A stretch of DNA of 64,000 bases, taken from positions 310,001 through 374,000 of the forward strand of contig JAMPIQ010000001.1 in assembly GCA_024699855.1 (NCBI GenBank), given 5' to 3'. Below, piece by piece: positions 33,630 to 46,154 of the stretch. The notes under the pieces are model-generated. The model saw only the letters and a list, made by a program, of their open reading frames with translations. It was not told the origin of the DNA and ran no database searches. The position numbers were made by a program, and so were the translations under genes. Position 1 is the stretch's first letter; each line of letters opens with the position of its first letter. The DNA comes from Aphelenchoides besseyi (taxonomy: Eukaryota; Nematoda; Chromadorea; Rhabditida; Aphelenchoididae).

Positions 33630-36600
33630 TGTATATAATTTTCTACATTAACTTCTATCGCTTCCCCTTTAGAATAGTACCAACATGTAGTTTGTGGAGT
33701 AGTTGGATAGGATTGTTCAGTGCAGAATATGATTTTAGCCGTTCATTTATCATTGGCATTTCATTTCGTATGCTAATAGCTGGACTTTATTTCCGGTTGA
33801 ATTCAATCGAATCACCAAAAACCTCCGATTTTCGTTTAAAACATCCGAGTGATGAGAATTTGAAACTACCTTGCCCTCGATCTTTTTTTTACCGATTGTT
33901 TAATGTTGTTCGTTCATAAATCGATTTATCTTCGACTACAATCGTGACCAAGAAAAATGTGGCCTCTGAGATTCATCATTTAAAGTTGCCCAAACATTCA
34001 AGTCAATTGCACGTGAGTTCAATAGTAAAACGGAAGGTACCTTTGAACGGGTTGATTTGAATTTCTATTCTATCGTGCAGATGCATAACTGGTCATTTGA
34101 ACTCATTAATGATTTTGAACCTCTAGATTTACTTTCTCATAGCATCGCTGTTGACAACTATTCACTGTGTCTTATAAGCTCTATGAAGGTTTCAGTTATT
34201 GTGGAAGATCGTTAGAACGAATTTACTAATACCTACGATGTTAAAGTGATTGTATTGATCAATTGTTTGAATTCATTTACGTTCTGGAGGTTTCCGTTGA
34301 CATGTCGGAATGCGCTTGATCACTCATTAGTGTTCATTTGAATTTACAAGCTCAATGTTTAACGACAATTCAACTTGTCATTCCTTTCACCACTAACGGA
34401 CGGTAGTAAATCGACTTTACACAAGACTCGTCTTTTCCGTCTCAAGTCAACCAGCAGTTCAATCACTTTCTCTTAGCAGACGTTTTTAGCGGAAAAGACT
34501 TCTGATGCGATTGTACGATCAAATGGAAAAAGAATTACGAGTAGATAAGTGGTCTCTTCAATCGATGAAACGATTTTCCCGTTGTTTACTTCTTATCATT
34601 TTCCAGTTCTTTTGTCGTCTAACGGTTGAGAAGAGTCACGTATTTCGGTAGCAATTTTGCAAGAAACTCCACGGAATCCGTAAGGTCATCGAAACGTCAC
34701 TTCTTTGTTTCTTGACGTCGGAGATCGTTGCGGTGATAAATGGAGGGAATTCAGAAGTGCGTGAAGAAGATTGCGTAACCGCCGCTTCTTCGCTCGTCGT
34801 GCCAATTGCGGTCTGACGTTGTTTTTGTGCGCCATTTTGGAGGGGAAAGTGGAGCGGGTTGATTTCGACGAGCAAAATCCCCCACGTTTTTGAGTCCAAC
34901 TTTTTCGGGTTCGATCGAAACTTTTGCGTGAGATCAAAAGATTCCCGTGGCTTCTTTCCACGTTCCGAGCGTCTCAATTTCCGTCCTTTTCATTCGCACT
35001 CCTGTGAAGCAAGTCGCACCGTTGAAGCAAAGAATTTCCGCCGCTTTTTCCACTTCGTCCTCTTCGCGCCTTTCGGGTTTTCACGTTTTCCCGAACAAAA
35101 TAGACGCCCGTGGAGGAGCGTAGAAAAAGAAACGCGTGTTTTCGAATGTGAAAAGAGAGTAGACGATTCCCGGGTCGTGGCCGAAATTTTCCGCTTTTCC
35201 TCAACGGTTTTTTGTGTTTACGTGCGCCAAGAAGTTCGCTTCTCCGCCAAAAAAGATCCTTTTAATTTCGGATTCCCAGAGAACTCGATCGTTTACCAGA
35301 TTTTATTACCCACAAGCGTCCCGCGGTTTTTCCGAACATTCGATCGTTTTCCGATTGTTCGGAACGTGGACTGCCGTTTTCGTTGAGCGGATCATCGAGA
35401 GTCGTTCAACAGCGACGAGAATCGTGTTTCAGTTTGTTTATATGACATCCGTTATTCTTCATTCAACACTTCTAATTCCTCGTGTTTTTTGTTGATAAAA
35501 GGTCGCGCCGACGCCATGCGCCACGCATTTGAATTGACAAACGTCCATCAGAATTCACTTTTGCGATTTATCACCTTCTTGCCTCCTCGACGCACTGGTT
35601 TCCGTTCTTTCTCGGACGCTCATTGAATCGCGACGTCGAGAAAATCTGCAATTCGCGGCCGTTTTTGGAGCGTTGAGAGTTCATCGAATTTTCATGTTCA
35701 GACGAACTTTGACTCCCGAGCGAACTCCCTCACCGGCCGCTCGAACGGAAATGCAAAAAAGGAATCAGCGGAAAAGTTTGTATTTTTTGAGAATTTCGTT
35801 TTTCGGCGTTTCGAAGGCGCGAAAATTTGCGTTTTATCAAAAAACTCGTGATTTGCGGTCTCGCCGATAAGACGCAACGCCCGAAGCCGTCGATTATTGA
35901 CAACGACGAAAAACTTCGGTTCTTCAGATTTTGTCGACTTTCGCAAATCTCCATTTCGCAATTGATTTCATTGGAGCCGGGGGTGTTGGTGGGCCGCTCA
36001 ATAAACCGCCTTAATAGCCGCTGTTGGACCTCGACACTTGAGGGTCAACGGCTAGAGAGCGATCTCCTTGCGCTATCCGGATGGCCAATAAAACGCCGGA
36101 AGATCGGTTGGCATTTGGTTTCGATTGAGCGAGAAATCGGAGATTTCAGTCCCGAAAGCCGCAGGTGGTTAGCAAACGAGCCAAAGGAGTTTCGGCGGGG
36201 AAAGCGAACGGACACGAGAAATCGGCTCTTCTTTGTGAATTCCGTTTCTTCTCCGAAAACATCCGATTAGTCATTTCGACGATTGCAGGTAAAATCCGTT
36301 TCTTGCAAATGATTAATTACCTTTTTGGTCTTCCATAACCTCCTCAGGTTTTGCAACATCAAACCCAATGACCGAAGGCTTATGAGCGAAAATCACGTGG
36401 AATTACGATTGTTCGCCGCGATGTCCGAAATTTCAAAACACTTCTCGACGCATCAGGAATCAACGACCATAAGCGCTGTCAATGGACGAAAAACCACTTT
36501 GGTTGATTAGTCCGATGCTTTTCATCAAATCCATTAGACCGCTTGTGGTTTTAAAGGCCTAAGATTTTAGTCAGAACCCCTTTTATTAACATTCTTTTTC

Positions 36601-39600
36601 GTGTGATGAAGCTTAGGATCTCTCGACTTCATTTTGTTTGGCAATTTGGAATTGGCGCCAAATCGAACTTCCGCTTTTTTGCAAAGAAACTTTGTGTTGC
36701 AACTGCGAATTGTCTGTTTGAGCTCTTGGTCGGTTTGTTGGGTGGAGCGCAGGTGCACATGCAAACGCAGCCTGCGGTTCCAATCGAATTCGCAGTCCAA
36801 AAATTTTGTGAATTCTTTCACGTGTTTGTCGAACATTTTTCAGTTTTGGCGCTGAGAGCGACGGTTTTCGAGTTCATGTCAGTTGGCTTCGCTAAGCAAA
36901 TTCGAAGCTTCCGAAACACGTTGAGTGTCCGTTTGCGGTATCAAATTGTCCGATTGCGTGTTGAGCTCCGTGTTTTCGAGGTTGTCCGGAAATTTCGTTC
37001 GGTCACGGGAATTGGAGTCTCTGAGGTTGTTCGGATGGGAATTTTTGACATTTAAGCCCCGTATGAGAGGTGTAGCCGGACGGTCTTGTAATCCGAAATC
37101 GTTTCGACCAATTTGTTCTAAGCGCGTGCCTTTTCGACGAAGCACAATCGGTTTTTATTGCCTTTTTTCGGTTTCCGTCGACGATTCGTGTCAATAGTTC
37201 GATCTGAAACGACGACCTTTGGCTGTTTTCTTTTTTATCACACGCACGGTCGACAAAAAGGGTCCCGCCAAAAACTGGTACGCATGTGACTTTTGTGCTA
37301 ACCATTCATTAGCTTTTTATTTCGAGACGATTTCAGCTGATGTCGTCTCTTTACCGCCAGAAAACTCCGTAAATCGCACGTGTAAAAGGGCTGAGAATGT
37401 TATACGAAGCAAATTCCACAAAACGTGCGAGGTCACAGACGACATCTGTGAAGATGAGTCATCGAATTCTTTTGCGACAAGCCACTTCTTCTGCAACTTC
37501 TTCAATTGCCTTAACCATGAGCTCAAACTGTCTATTAAACCGAAAGTCAAGAGTTCGCTCTCGATCGATCTCGTGTCCTTGACGCCAAAGTTTTCGCATT
37601 AAAGCTGTTAACTGCAGAACAAGCGGTTTTCATTTTATCGTCAATCGTTTTTACTGATTCTTCACGCAATTTCGTTTTTGTGTAAAGCATGTTATTCACG
37701 ACAATTTCAATCGAAAAGATGATCACTATTGCCGGTTCAATTATCGTTTTTAAAAGCTCGGCGTTTAGTCTTTGGGTTCTAGAATCTGCTTGTAAGTTCA
37801 GACTCCAATTAGCACCGTTTTGACGTATACGAGGTTGTTTTCGCTCATCTACAGAAGCCCAATTATCATCGTCGTCACGATTACATGCGGAATCTCGACT
37901 GTCATTCTAGTGACATTTCGAATGTTGCAATCGTGTTATTGATTGCCTTGAACTTCCTTATCGAAACTTTCATTTGGGTCTCTTTCAATCACGATTAGAA
38001 TCTCAATTCACTCATCGAACTTCTCGGGCCGAATTTTTCGACTAAAGTCCATTAATAGAATTGGCCGTCGAGATGTGGGAGGATTAAGAGTGCCCGTTCA
38101 GTGTTTTAATAACTAGCGATTGTTATGCTAAAAGCGAATATCTACGACGCGAAGCAGATTATCTTTTTTGTCCTATTGAGCGGAACAACGCGACATCGAT
38201 AAGTGAGCGGTTGTCGTTAATGAAATAGAAATCCGAAAACAATTTCTGTCCGTTCGAACTTCGTTGGCTTAGACCACTTTAGCTGGAATCAGTTATGAAA
38301 AATTTGTTCGAAGGTCCATTGGATTCGCGGAAGACCGTTGGCGTCCATTGCGCTGATTTGCTATTTGTCGTTGAGCTCTAAATTCATGCGCATTCACAAA
38401 ACGAAGAGTTTTTGTTATGATGCTCAATTAGTTCAATTCAAACCAATTGGTCCCGACGCTTCGAATGGCGGAGCTCTGGATTTGATAGAGGGCAACCAGC
38501 GATTCGAACTTGACAGTCGGAACATTTTCGTTGACTTCAAATTGTTTGTTAAATGGGCGTGTTGCAACGAAAATAGTCGTGGATTTTCTGCTAAAACGGA
38601 AGGACGTGACTTTGCGATTTTTGTCCCATTTCGATTTCCTCTCCTCCACACGCAATCTCCGTTCTCGCTTTTTCTTAGAGATTATGGTCAAGTTAATTGA
38701 CTTTCATTGTTGATATCGACTTCTCTTCAGAGCATCTCAAGCTTTGGTTCCCCATTTCGAAGGATTTTTGATCAAATGTTGAAGCTCGGGGACCACACTT
38801 ATAATCACCAGTCGTTACAATCGTATGCACTCGACCTGTAATTTTGAGTTCAGACGAAATTCTGCTTACAATTTCAAAACGTGAAATTAAGTGGGTAATC
38901 ATCACACATGTCTTAGTCCTGCCCAAGGAAGTCGGTTTATTTGGCGTTCCTTAGTGTTGAGTTTGAATCGCCGCCCGCTCCAAGATCTCGACTAATGGGC
39001 GAGCCTACGAAGTTAAGAAGAATGTATATGAACGGAAATCGAGGCTTAGATTCCAAATACTCGAGAGTTAGCAGGTGGCTATGAGGCGGAATTTCGATGC
39101 TAAATACTCACGCGCGGAAATTCACATAGCTCAAACAATGAGTTTTGGCCATTAGTCAAGAACGTAATTTCATTTTGCGCTCTTCGAATTCACCTGCTTC
39201 GAATCCCAAATAGTCAGCGACAAATACAATGGCCAATTACTTTTCTATTTCGATTGTTTTCCCTCACTCTCGTGCTTCTTTCATTTGCCGCTTGAAGTGC
39301 GCCATTTAAGAATGGAAACGTGATTCATTGGCGTTTGGCATCGCGGAAGAGGGAAAGTGCGGTGATTGTCACGAGACGAACGATTTCGTATTTTCCAGTT
39401 CACGGGCTCTGAACAGTTTCAGTTGATCTCTGAATTCCTTTTTCACTCCCGCCAAACGCATCCCGAAGAAGAAGGCGCAGCAAATGGAGCGGAAAAATGT
39501 TTGATTATCAGTTTAGAGGGCGGACTGCTAACTCACGTCTTCGGGGCCGACGGGCGGAGCAAATGGCTTTCAATTCTGCGGTTTTTTGGTCATGTGACGT

Positions 39601-42600
39601 TTTGGAACGGAAATACTTTCCAGTCAATTGCAATCTTAGACTAATAAGCAATTTGTTTAACTACTTTTGTTCTTCGTCAAACTTTCAAGTTTGAGGGCCG
39701 GGAACTAGCTGATCGATCTGATTCCCAACTTTTCGCTTCTGCAGTTTTGGTGTTATCGTCGTGTGATCAGTGGTGTTAAAATGCACGACAATTTGCACTT
39801 ATTGTTCGAATACCGTGAATATGCGTCGCTTATTTCGATCTGTGTATTCGACTAAAAAAGTCATTAGCGACAAGGCGTGTGTTAGCCCAAGCGTAAAGAA
39901 GCCGCTGTCGATTTTGTGTCTTACAACACAGTGAGATTAATTACCGACATTGTTTGCGAATATCCCAAAAGTTTCGTGCCACATACCTTCGAGTTTGTGT
40001 TGTTGTGGTCGTTTCAAATGAAGTTATTGACCGTTGGAGTAATTGTATTCGATGGATAATTGCGTGTTCATTTGATTTTTACACTCTTTCTCGGTCTTTA
40101 ATCAAATCCCACCAGAGGGTTTTCAATCTTTCGCTTCGATTGTCTTCAGTCAAATGGCAATCGGATTGCCATCGCCGGTTATCATTCACGCGTTCGACGT
40201 GTTTTTGTATCCACGAGTTCGAGTGTTTTCTGCCGTGCACTCGGACATCAACGATCAGAAAACTTTTGAGTTCACACGCCACAAACCCTTTTTTCTTCTT
40301 CTTTCGTCTTCGCGCGCTATTTGCCAAGAATAATGATTAGAAGAGAGACTGGAGATTGTTGTTTGCAGAATTAAAAGGCTGTTGAAATGTAGAGTTTAAC
40401 ACGCAATCTGATACCTCTTGGTCTTGTTATTCGCAGTCAGAGATCGATATCGTGAAATGCGTGTGTATTCTTTGCCTGCTTGTTTGTGAGTTGTTAAGAT
40501 GAACCGGCGGCTACAAAGTTTGCGGGAGCGTGATATCTGTTGTTTTATCGATTGAAATCATTGATGTCTTCGATGCAACTTGAAGCCCACAACGATTTAA
40601 CAGACGAAGAATTGCGGGATTTTTAATTGGAATCCAACACAAATTAGTTTGCTCTTTTCGGAATCAACGGCCAAGCGTCTTGGTCTCGCACGTATCTTGG
40701 TCGTCGTCGAAATTGCTCCTCTCAAAATTGAGGGATTCGACTTTTGTGCTTGTGGGGGTTTCGCGCTCGACTTCTTGTTCAAATGTTGACGCTCAAGGTT
40801 TGACTTTTGCCCGTAAACGTCTACACACTCCAAAAGGCAGTTTATGACACATTGAAAGAACAAACGGAAGTTGAAATCAAACCAAAAAGTGGTGGAATCG
40901 TTGAACCGCAAAGACCTAACGTCTAGGAAAGTATCATATGAGCCAAACTTCTGCTCGAACAGTGAATTTTGCTCTACGATTACTTTTCGTTAAGATTACG
41001 AGGTGTGCTAACGCAGATTGTATTTGACGTTTGCGTTCAAAACCAATCAATTCGCCTTTCAAATTTCAATGGAACGTTGCATGACAGTTCGAGATGAATT
41101 GGTCTTTGAGCTCATTCGCGACTCTAAAGTTCTATTCAGACATTAATTGAACTTTTTGGTATTCTCGCATTTGCAGTGTGCTTCCTTCGGAACGTTTCAT
41201 ATTTTCGGTCTCCACCCTCTACTTTTCATTCGATTAATCAGTCTCTTCGTTGTCCGACGGCATTCGGTCGTATCGTCTTCTTCTTTTAGTCCTTCAACTA
41301 GTTGGGCGGAGAAAAGATAACATAAGACCGAAATCCTTTGGCTTTTCAAAACAATTTTGAACTTTTGAGGCGAATTTGTGTCCAAAAACGCAGTTGCAGT
41401 TGTAGCAACAGCAAGAGTTGGCTCGTGAATTAAAGGATGGCTGCAGAAAGCGCCAATTTTCGCGTCTGGTTTGCTTTCCATTGCCGTCATCTCCTTGACG
41501 ATTTCTTGACATCGAATCGAAGTGCCAATTTTGTAGCCAACGCACGTCATTGATAGCATTTGAATCAGTGGGTAGACGGATAGTCGGACTCATTTTCTTT
41601 GCGTTACCTTCACGACCGTTTTGGGCAAAATGACCATCGATGGTCCGGGATTTACGTTCTTGACTTCTCATTGACGTCCAACTCTTTGAATACTCTAATT
41701 CCATAGAACGGAGATTAACACCTCGACGACCTCATTCGAGGGTTATTAACAATTTTCTGTCATGTTGACTAATTAGTTCACGAACACAAACTTTGAAATT
41801 ACGCGTCGTCCTTCGCATTGTTTGAGTTCAAAGCACGTTCTTCGCTTTCTCCCTTCCAACACACGCACCGCGTTCGGTTTCAATTTCACGTGTTGGTGAG
41901 ACGAACAGACGTCGGTTTCGGAGATTTTTCCGCGCTCCTGTGGTCCGGAAGCCAAGTCCAGAAAGCGGGAGAGGATGTTGCGGCTGAGCCGAAAGTTTTT
42001 TTGGGAGAAGAAACACGCGCTCCCGCTCGTTGTTTAAAATCTTCGAGCAGATTGGATGCTAACTTCGAAACGTTGCTTATTGGGTTTGTTTACGAAGTGA
42101 TCGATTCATTGGAGATTGCAGTTGGTCGTATTTGGCCACTCAATTTCATCGAATCTTCTCGATTCTTCCAACTCCCCAACTGACATTCTTTGGTGAATTT
42201 TGTTTTGATCCAAACTAACAGTCCACTGCAAATTCTCAGACCGGCCGATTTCTTCACCTATTGCGAACATTACAACGCAACCATTCGCTCTGTTCGATTG
42301 TTTGCCTCCGCTGATCCCTCTCCCTGTTGTTCGCCATTTTTGCCGCAAACTGATTGGCTTTTTCGGGTCGTTTCTTCAGCTCCGCCTCTGATTTTCGGCC
42401 CGCAAAGACCATCAGTTTCCCTTCCTTGTACAAAATCTCAAACGGCCTGTGCCGCTTGCTTTGCCTCACACTTTTTCGATTGTTGGCTTCTCTGCATATC
42501 AATCTCAATACCGTCCTCATTCTAATTGACTGTTGGGCAAAGACTAATTGGACGGGATATTCCTTCGGCCAAAAGTCAGTTTTACTCGATGGAGAAGCTC

Positions 42601-43046
42601 AAATCGAGACCGCACGCAAACTCAATTGGAGGTAATTTTCTGGAGTCGTCTATCGAGCAAATTGGTTGTTCGAGACTCTGCGACAGAGCTGTTTTTAATT
42701 AGCCGACTGAGTAATCGAGTTGGTGGGGTTACTGTCAAGGAAAGTCGCTGAATACGAATCTCTGCGCAAACTGTTTGATACGTGTTTTGAAGTGTTGTTA
42801 CGCAGAATTTTGTATCGTGAGTTCGTGTCGACCGAATGTCCCTATTTTGGCGTTTCGATTGTTTTCGACTGGAAAATCGCGTGCATTAGGTCACTTGAAA
42901 TTGGCGTTTTCATTGTTGAGGTCGACCAACTACACACCTCTTTCTGTCTTCATACGTCAATTGATTTCGTGTCGTGTATTGTTTGCAAGTACAGAAATTG
43001 AATTCTATTTCAGGTTAACTTATTACTACAACTCCAAGCGATTACG
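33630..43046. other. 9.4-kb gene-free stretch between co-SMAD and CGH-1
   Basis: No exon with both splice ends and sensible coding is found. The left kilobase is AT-rich (co-SMAD 3' UTR/intergenic). From about 34.6 kb the sequence becomes CpG-richer with many TTCG/CGAA words, like the stretch upstream of Grainyhead, and carries overlapping frames up to 175 codons on both strands that look spurious. It may contain regulatory DNA or non-coding RNA. Confidence 0.4.
43005..43013 (+). promoter_or_regulatory. Probable trans-splice acceptor upstream of CGH-1
   Basis: TCTATTTCAG immediately followed by a 33-base leader and the ATG at 43047. A 5' UTR intron is the alternative. Confidence 0.5.
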
Positions 43047-44510
43047 ATGCTCAGCGCGATAATGCCGGCCGCTCGTATCAACGATGACGATTGGAAGAGT
43101 CATCTCAAACTTCCACCTCGCGATCTTCGCATTAAAACGGCCGATGTGACAGATACGAAAGGAATGAATTTCGAACATTTTAAGATCTCTCGCGATTTGC
43201 TCAAAGGAGTTTTCGAAAAAGGTTGGGAACAGCCGAGTCCGATCCAAGAAGCTTCGTTGGAAGTTTCGTTGTCCGGTAAGTTGGATGAGAACTCAAGCGA
43301 AAATACAATCGTTGCAATTGTTTTCAGGTCAAGATGTTTTGGCGCGTGCAAAGAACGGAACAGGCAAAACTGGAGCTTATTGTATTCCGTGTATCGAGAA
43401 GATCGATCCCACTCTTCCAGCCATTCAAGCGCTTATCATCGTGCCGACTCGTGAATTGGCGCTTCAAACTTCGCAAATCTGTGTCGAACTGAGCAAACAC
43501 TTGAAGATCAAGGCAAACGAATCATCTGAAAATGGAAACTAATCTTGAAGCTACTTTTATAGATCATGGTTACTACCGGCGGTACGGATCTTCGCGACGA
43601 TCTTTTGCGTTTGAACGGCACCGTTCACATGATCATCGCAACTCCAGGGCGCATTTTGGATCTCATGGACAAGGGCGTCGCGAAAATGGAGAAGTGCAAG
43701 ATGCTTGTTCTCGATGAAGCAGACAAATTGCTTTCCCAAGACTTTCAATCGATGCTCGATCGTCTCGTCGCTCACTTGCCGGAAAATCGTCAGATCATGC
43801 TCTTTTCGGCCACTTTTCCGCGTACCGTCGCTACATTCATGCAAAAGCACATGAAGAATCCATACGAAATCAACCTGATGGAAGAACTTACGCTTCTCGG
43901 CGTCACTCAATACTACGCGTTCGTTCAAGAAAAGCAAAAAGTTCACTGCTTGAACACGTTGTTCCGCAAACTTAAAATCAACCAAGCAATCATCTTTTGC
44001 AATTCGACTCAACGTGTCGAGTTGTTGGCAAAGAAAATCACCGAGCTCGGCTACTCCTGCTACTACATTCACTCCAAGATGGCGCAACAACATCGCAATC
44101 GTGTCTTCCACGAGTTTCGTCAAGGAAATTGCCGCAATTTGGTCTGCTCGGATTTATTGACTCGCGGAATCGACATTCAAGCGGTCAATGTGGTCATCAA
44201 CTTCGACTTTCCGCGAAACTCTGAAACCTACTTGCATCGTATTGGACGGTATGTTTCGTTTGCGGTTGAGTGATTGTGGCCATAGCTTCTTATGATTTCG
44301 CTTATTTCTGTTTAACTTTTGTTCGTCGCTTTCAGTTCGGGTCGTTTTGGTCACTTGGGAATTGCAGTCAATCTCATCACGTACGATGATCGTCAAAACT
44401 TGCGTCGCATCGAACACGAACTTCAAACCACCATCGATCCACTTCCGAAAGATGTCGATCCGAAGCTCTACGTTGCCGAACATCAAATGCCCGAAGAAGC
44501 AGAAGAATAG
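43047..44510 (+). CDS. cgh-1: DDX6-family DEAD-box RNA helicase (CGH-1)
   Basis: Four in-phase exons: 43047-43275, 43328-43512, 43563-44248, 44336-44510; 424 residues. All helicase motifs are present in order: Q motif [21 protein letters not shown], Ia [20 protein letters not shown], Ib [49 protein letters not shown]6/CGH-1/Me31B helicases repress translation and drive decapping in P bodies; in nematodes they guard maternal mRNAs in germ granules. Length and sequence match the family closely. The second intron (43513-43562) begins GC instead of GT. Intron 1 is 52 bp, intron 3 is 87 bp. Confidence 0.97.
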
Positions 44511-46154
44511 ACACGATGTCACGTAATCGCGCGGCTGACTTCCCGCAATCCATTCCTCTCTCTCTTATATTATTCACTTCCTCAGTATTTTGCACCATTT
44601 CCATTTAAACGGCATTTTCTGTATTTTTGAAAACTTTTGCCCTATCTCGAGTGGCATTTCAACTTTTTCTTAATGTTGCCCTTTAATGTGTTGTTCTACT
44701 TATCTAGATAGTGTAACGTTTCCTACTGCACAACATTTTTTGTTAATTGAGTCATATTAAAGCTAAGATGTAGCAACAATCATTTGTGTTCGGTTGTGTT
44801 ATTTAAGTTCATAGTAATCCGGTGATGGTCAGTTTGTGAATGTCGTGCTTGAAGTTTGATTTCAATGAAAGTTTGTAGTGAGTATTATTGTCTTATTCGC
44901 CCTTTCGACACTTTCACAATCTCGACTTAACCGCCGTCTGATCGTCGGGGAAGTTCGCTTCCAACTATGTCGGTGATCTCCGAGTTTCTCTTTCGCTTCT
45001 ACGCGTTCTTGTCGCCTTAAAAGTTCACGTGGTTCTTCGGGATTGAAACGGCGATTAGAAAACGGAACAACGAAAAGTTTTAACACGTTCCGTTAATTCG
45101 CTTTGTCTTTTAATAGCACTTAACTGATTACCGTCTTGTTTAAACATTCCTTACTGATCATCTTTGTGATCGTTGACTTTAATGTTATTTGCAAAGCTGT
45201 ACATATGAGTTGATTGTCCGATTGATAAGACAGTCATTTAACCGTTCTTCTAATCGAATATAAACGAGGTCTTAAGGCTTTGCAAGTATCCTCGTTTTCA
45301 ATTTCTTGGATTCTCTTGGCTTTTCATTTTCCCAATCAACCACTCCCGTTTTTCGGCCGAATTGATGTGCGTGTTCTGACTGTCAACCGGCTCTTCTGAA
45401 GACAGCTACACATGATCGAACTTTAGCACGCGGTCTTCTTATCAATCTGTCAACGGACACGTCCAAACTGTTCTGCAACTTGTTGACACTCCTGTCTCTA
45501 GAACACAAGGGTAAGATTTTCGATGCTCATCTGAAAGTTTTTACTTAAACCCTTTGAATTCCAAAGCACCTACCTCTTCAAAATCTTCATTGTTTTGGTT
45601 CAAAGTTCTAATCGTATGTTTATCAAATTGGTGTTTCAGTTTCGTGAATCGTGATGACGCATATTTTACGTAACAAATCAACTTGCAACCGTTTACTTTT
45701 CTTATCAATCTGCTCAAGTACATACAATCGTCATTACCACCTTAACCATTACTCTGTGGGCTTGTCGTTGACGTATTTGATTTTTGTTCCAAACTTTTTA
45801 TGCTCCACTCTTTTCGATTTGGCGTGTTCGCGACATTTAAATCGAGACCCAACATGTCGTATTGCTAAGTAGTTGATTAATCGTGGGTTTAGAACTTCTG
45901 ACAAACGTTGATTGCTCTTCGGTCAAAAGTTCGTTCACTGAACCGAAATCTCAACTGCACTGTTTCGGTTACAATTCGTGTCGTCCAAGTCGTAGGTTTC
46001 GGCCCGGTCGACGTAACAGAGGCGTGTACCCAACGGTGGGTCCGCCTCGACATTCTCAACGAACACAACGGCCCCTCTACCTCCTTCTCATCCATTTCCA
46101 CAGCGCCCGAACGTTATCGCACCGCCGAGTGCTCAGTTCGCTTCTCCATCCAAC
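44511..46154. other. CGH-1 3' UTR, intergenic, CRTC 5' region
   Basis: ATTAAA at 44756-44761 could be the CGH-1 poly(A) signal. TCGTGGGTTTAG ending at 45892 may be a trans-splice or 5' UTR acceptor for CRTC (262 bases before its ATG). Short frames are not supported. Confidence 0.4.

Noticed and set aside
34636..37600. Frames of 113-175 codons on both strands upstream of CGH-1
   Set aside because: Same pattern as above: arginine/phenylalanine/serine-rich translations on both strands without coding bias.
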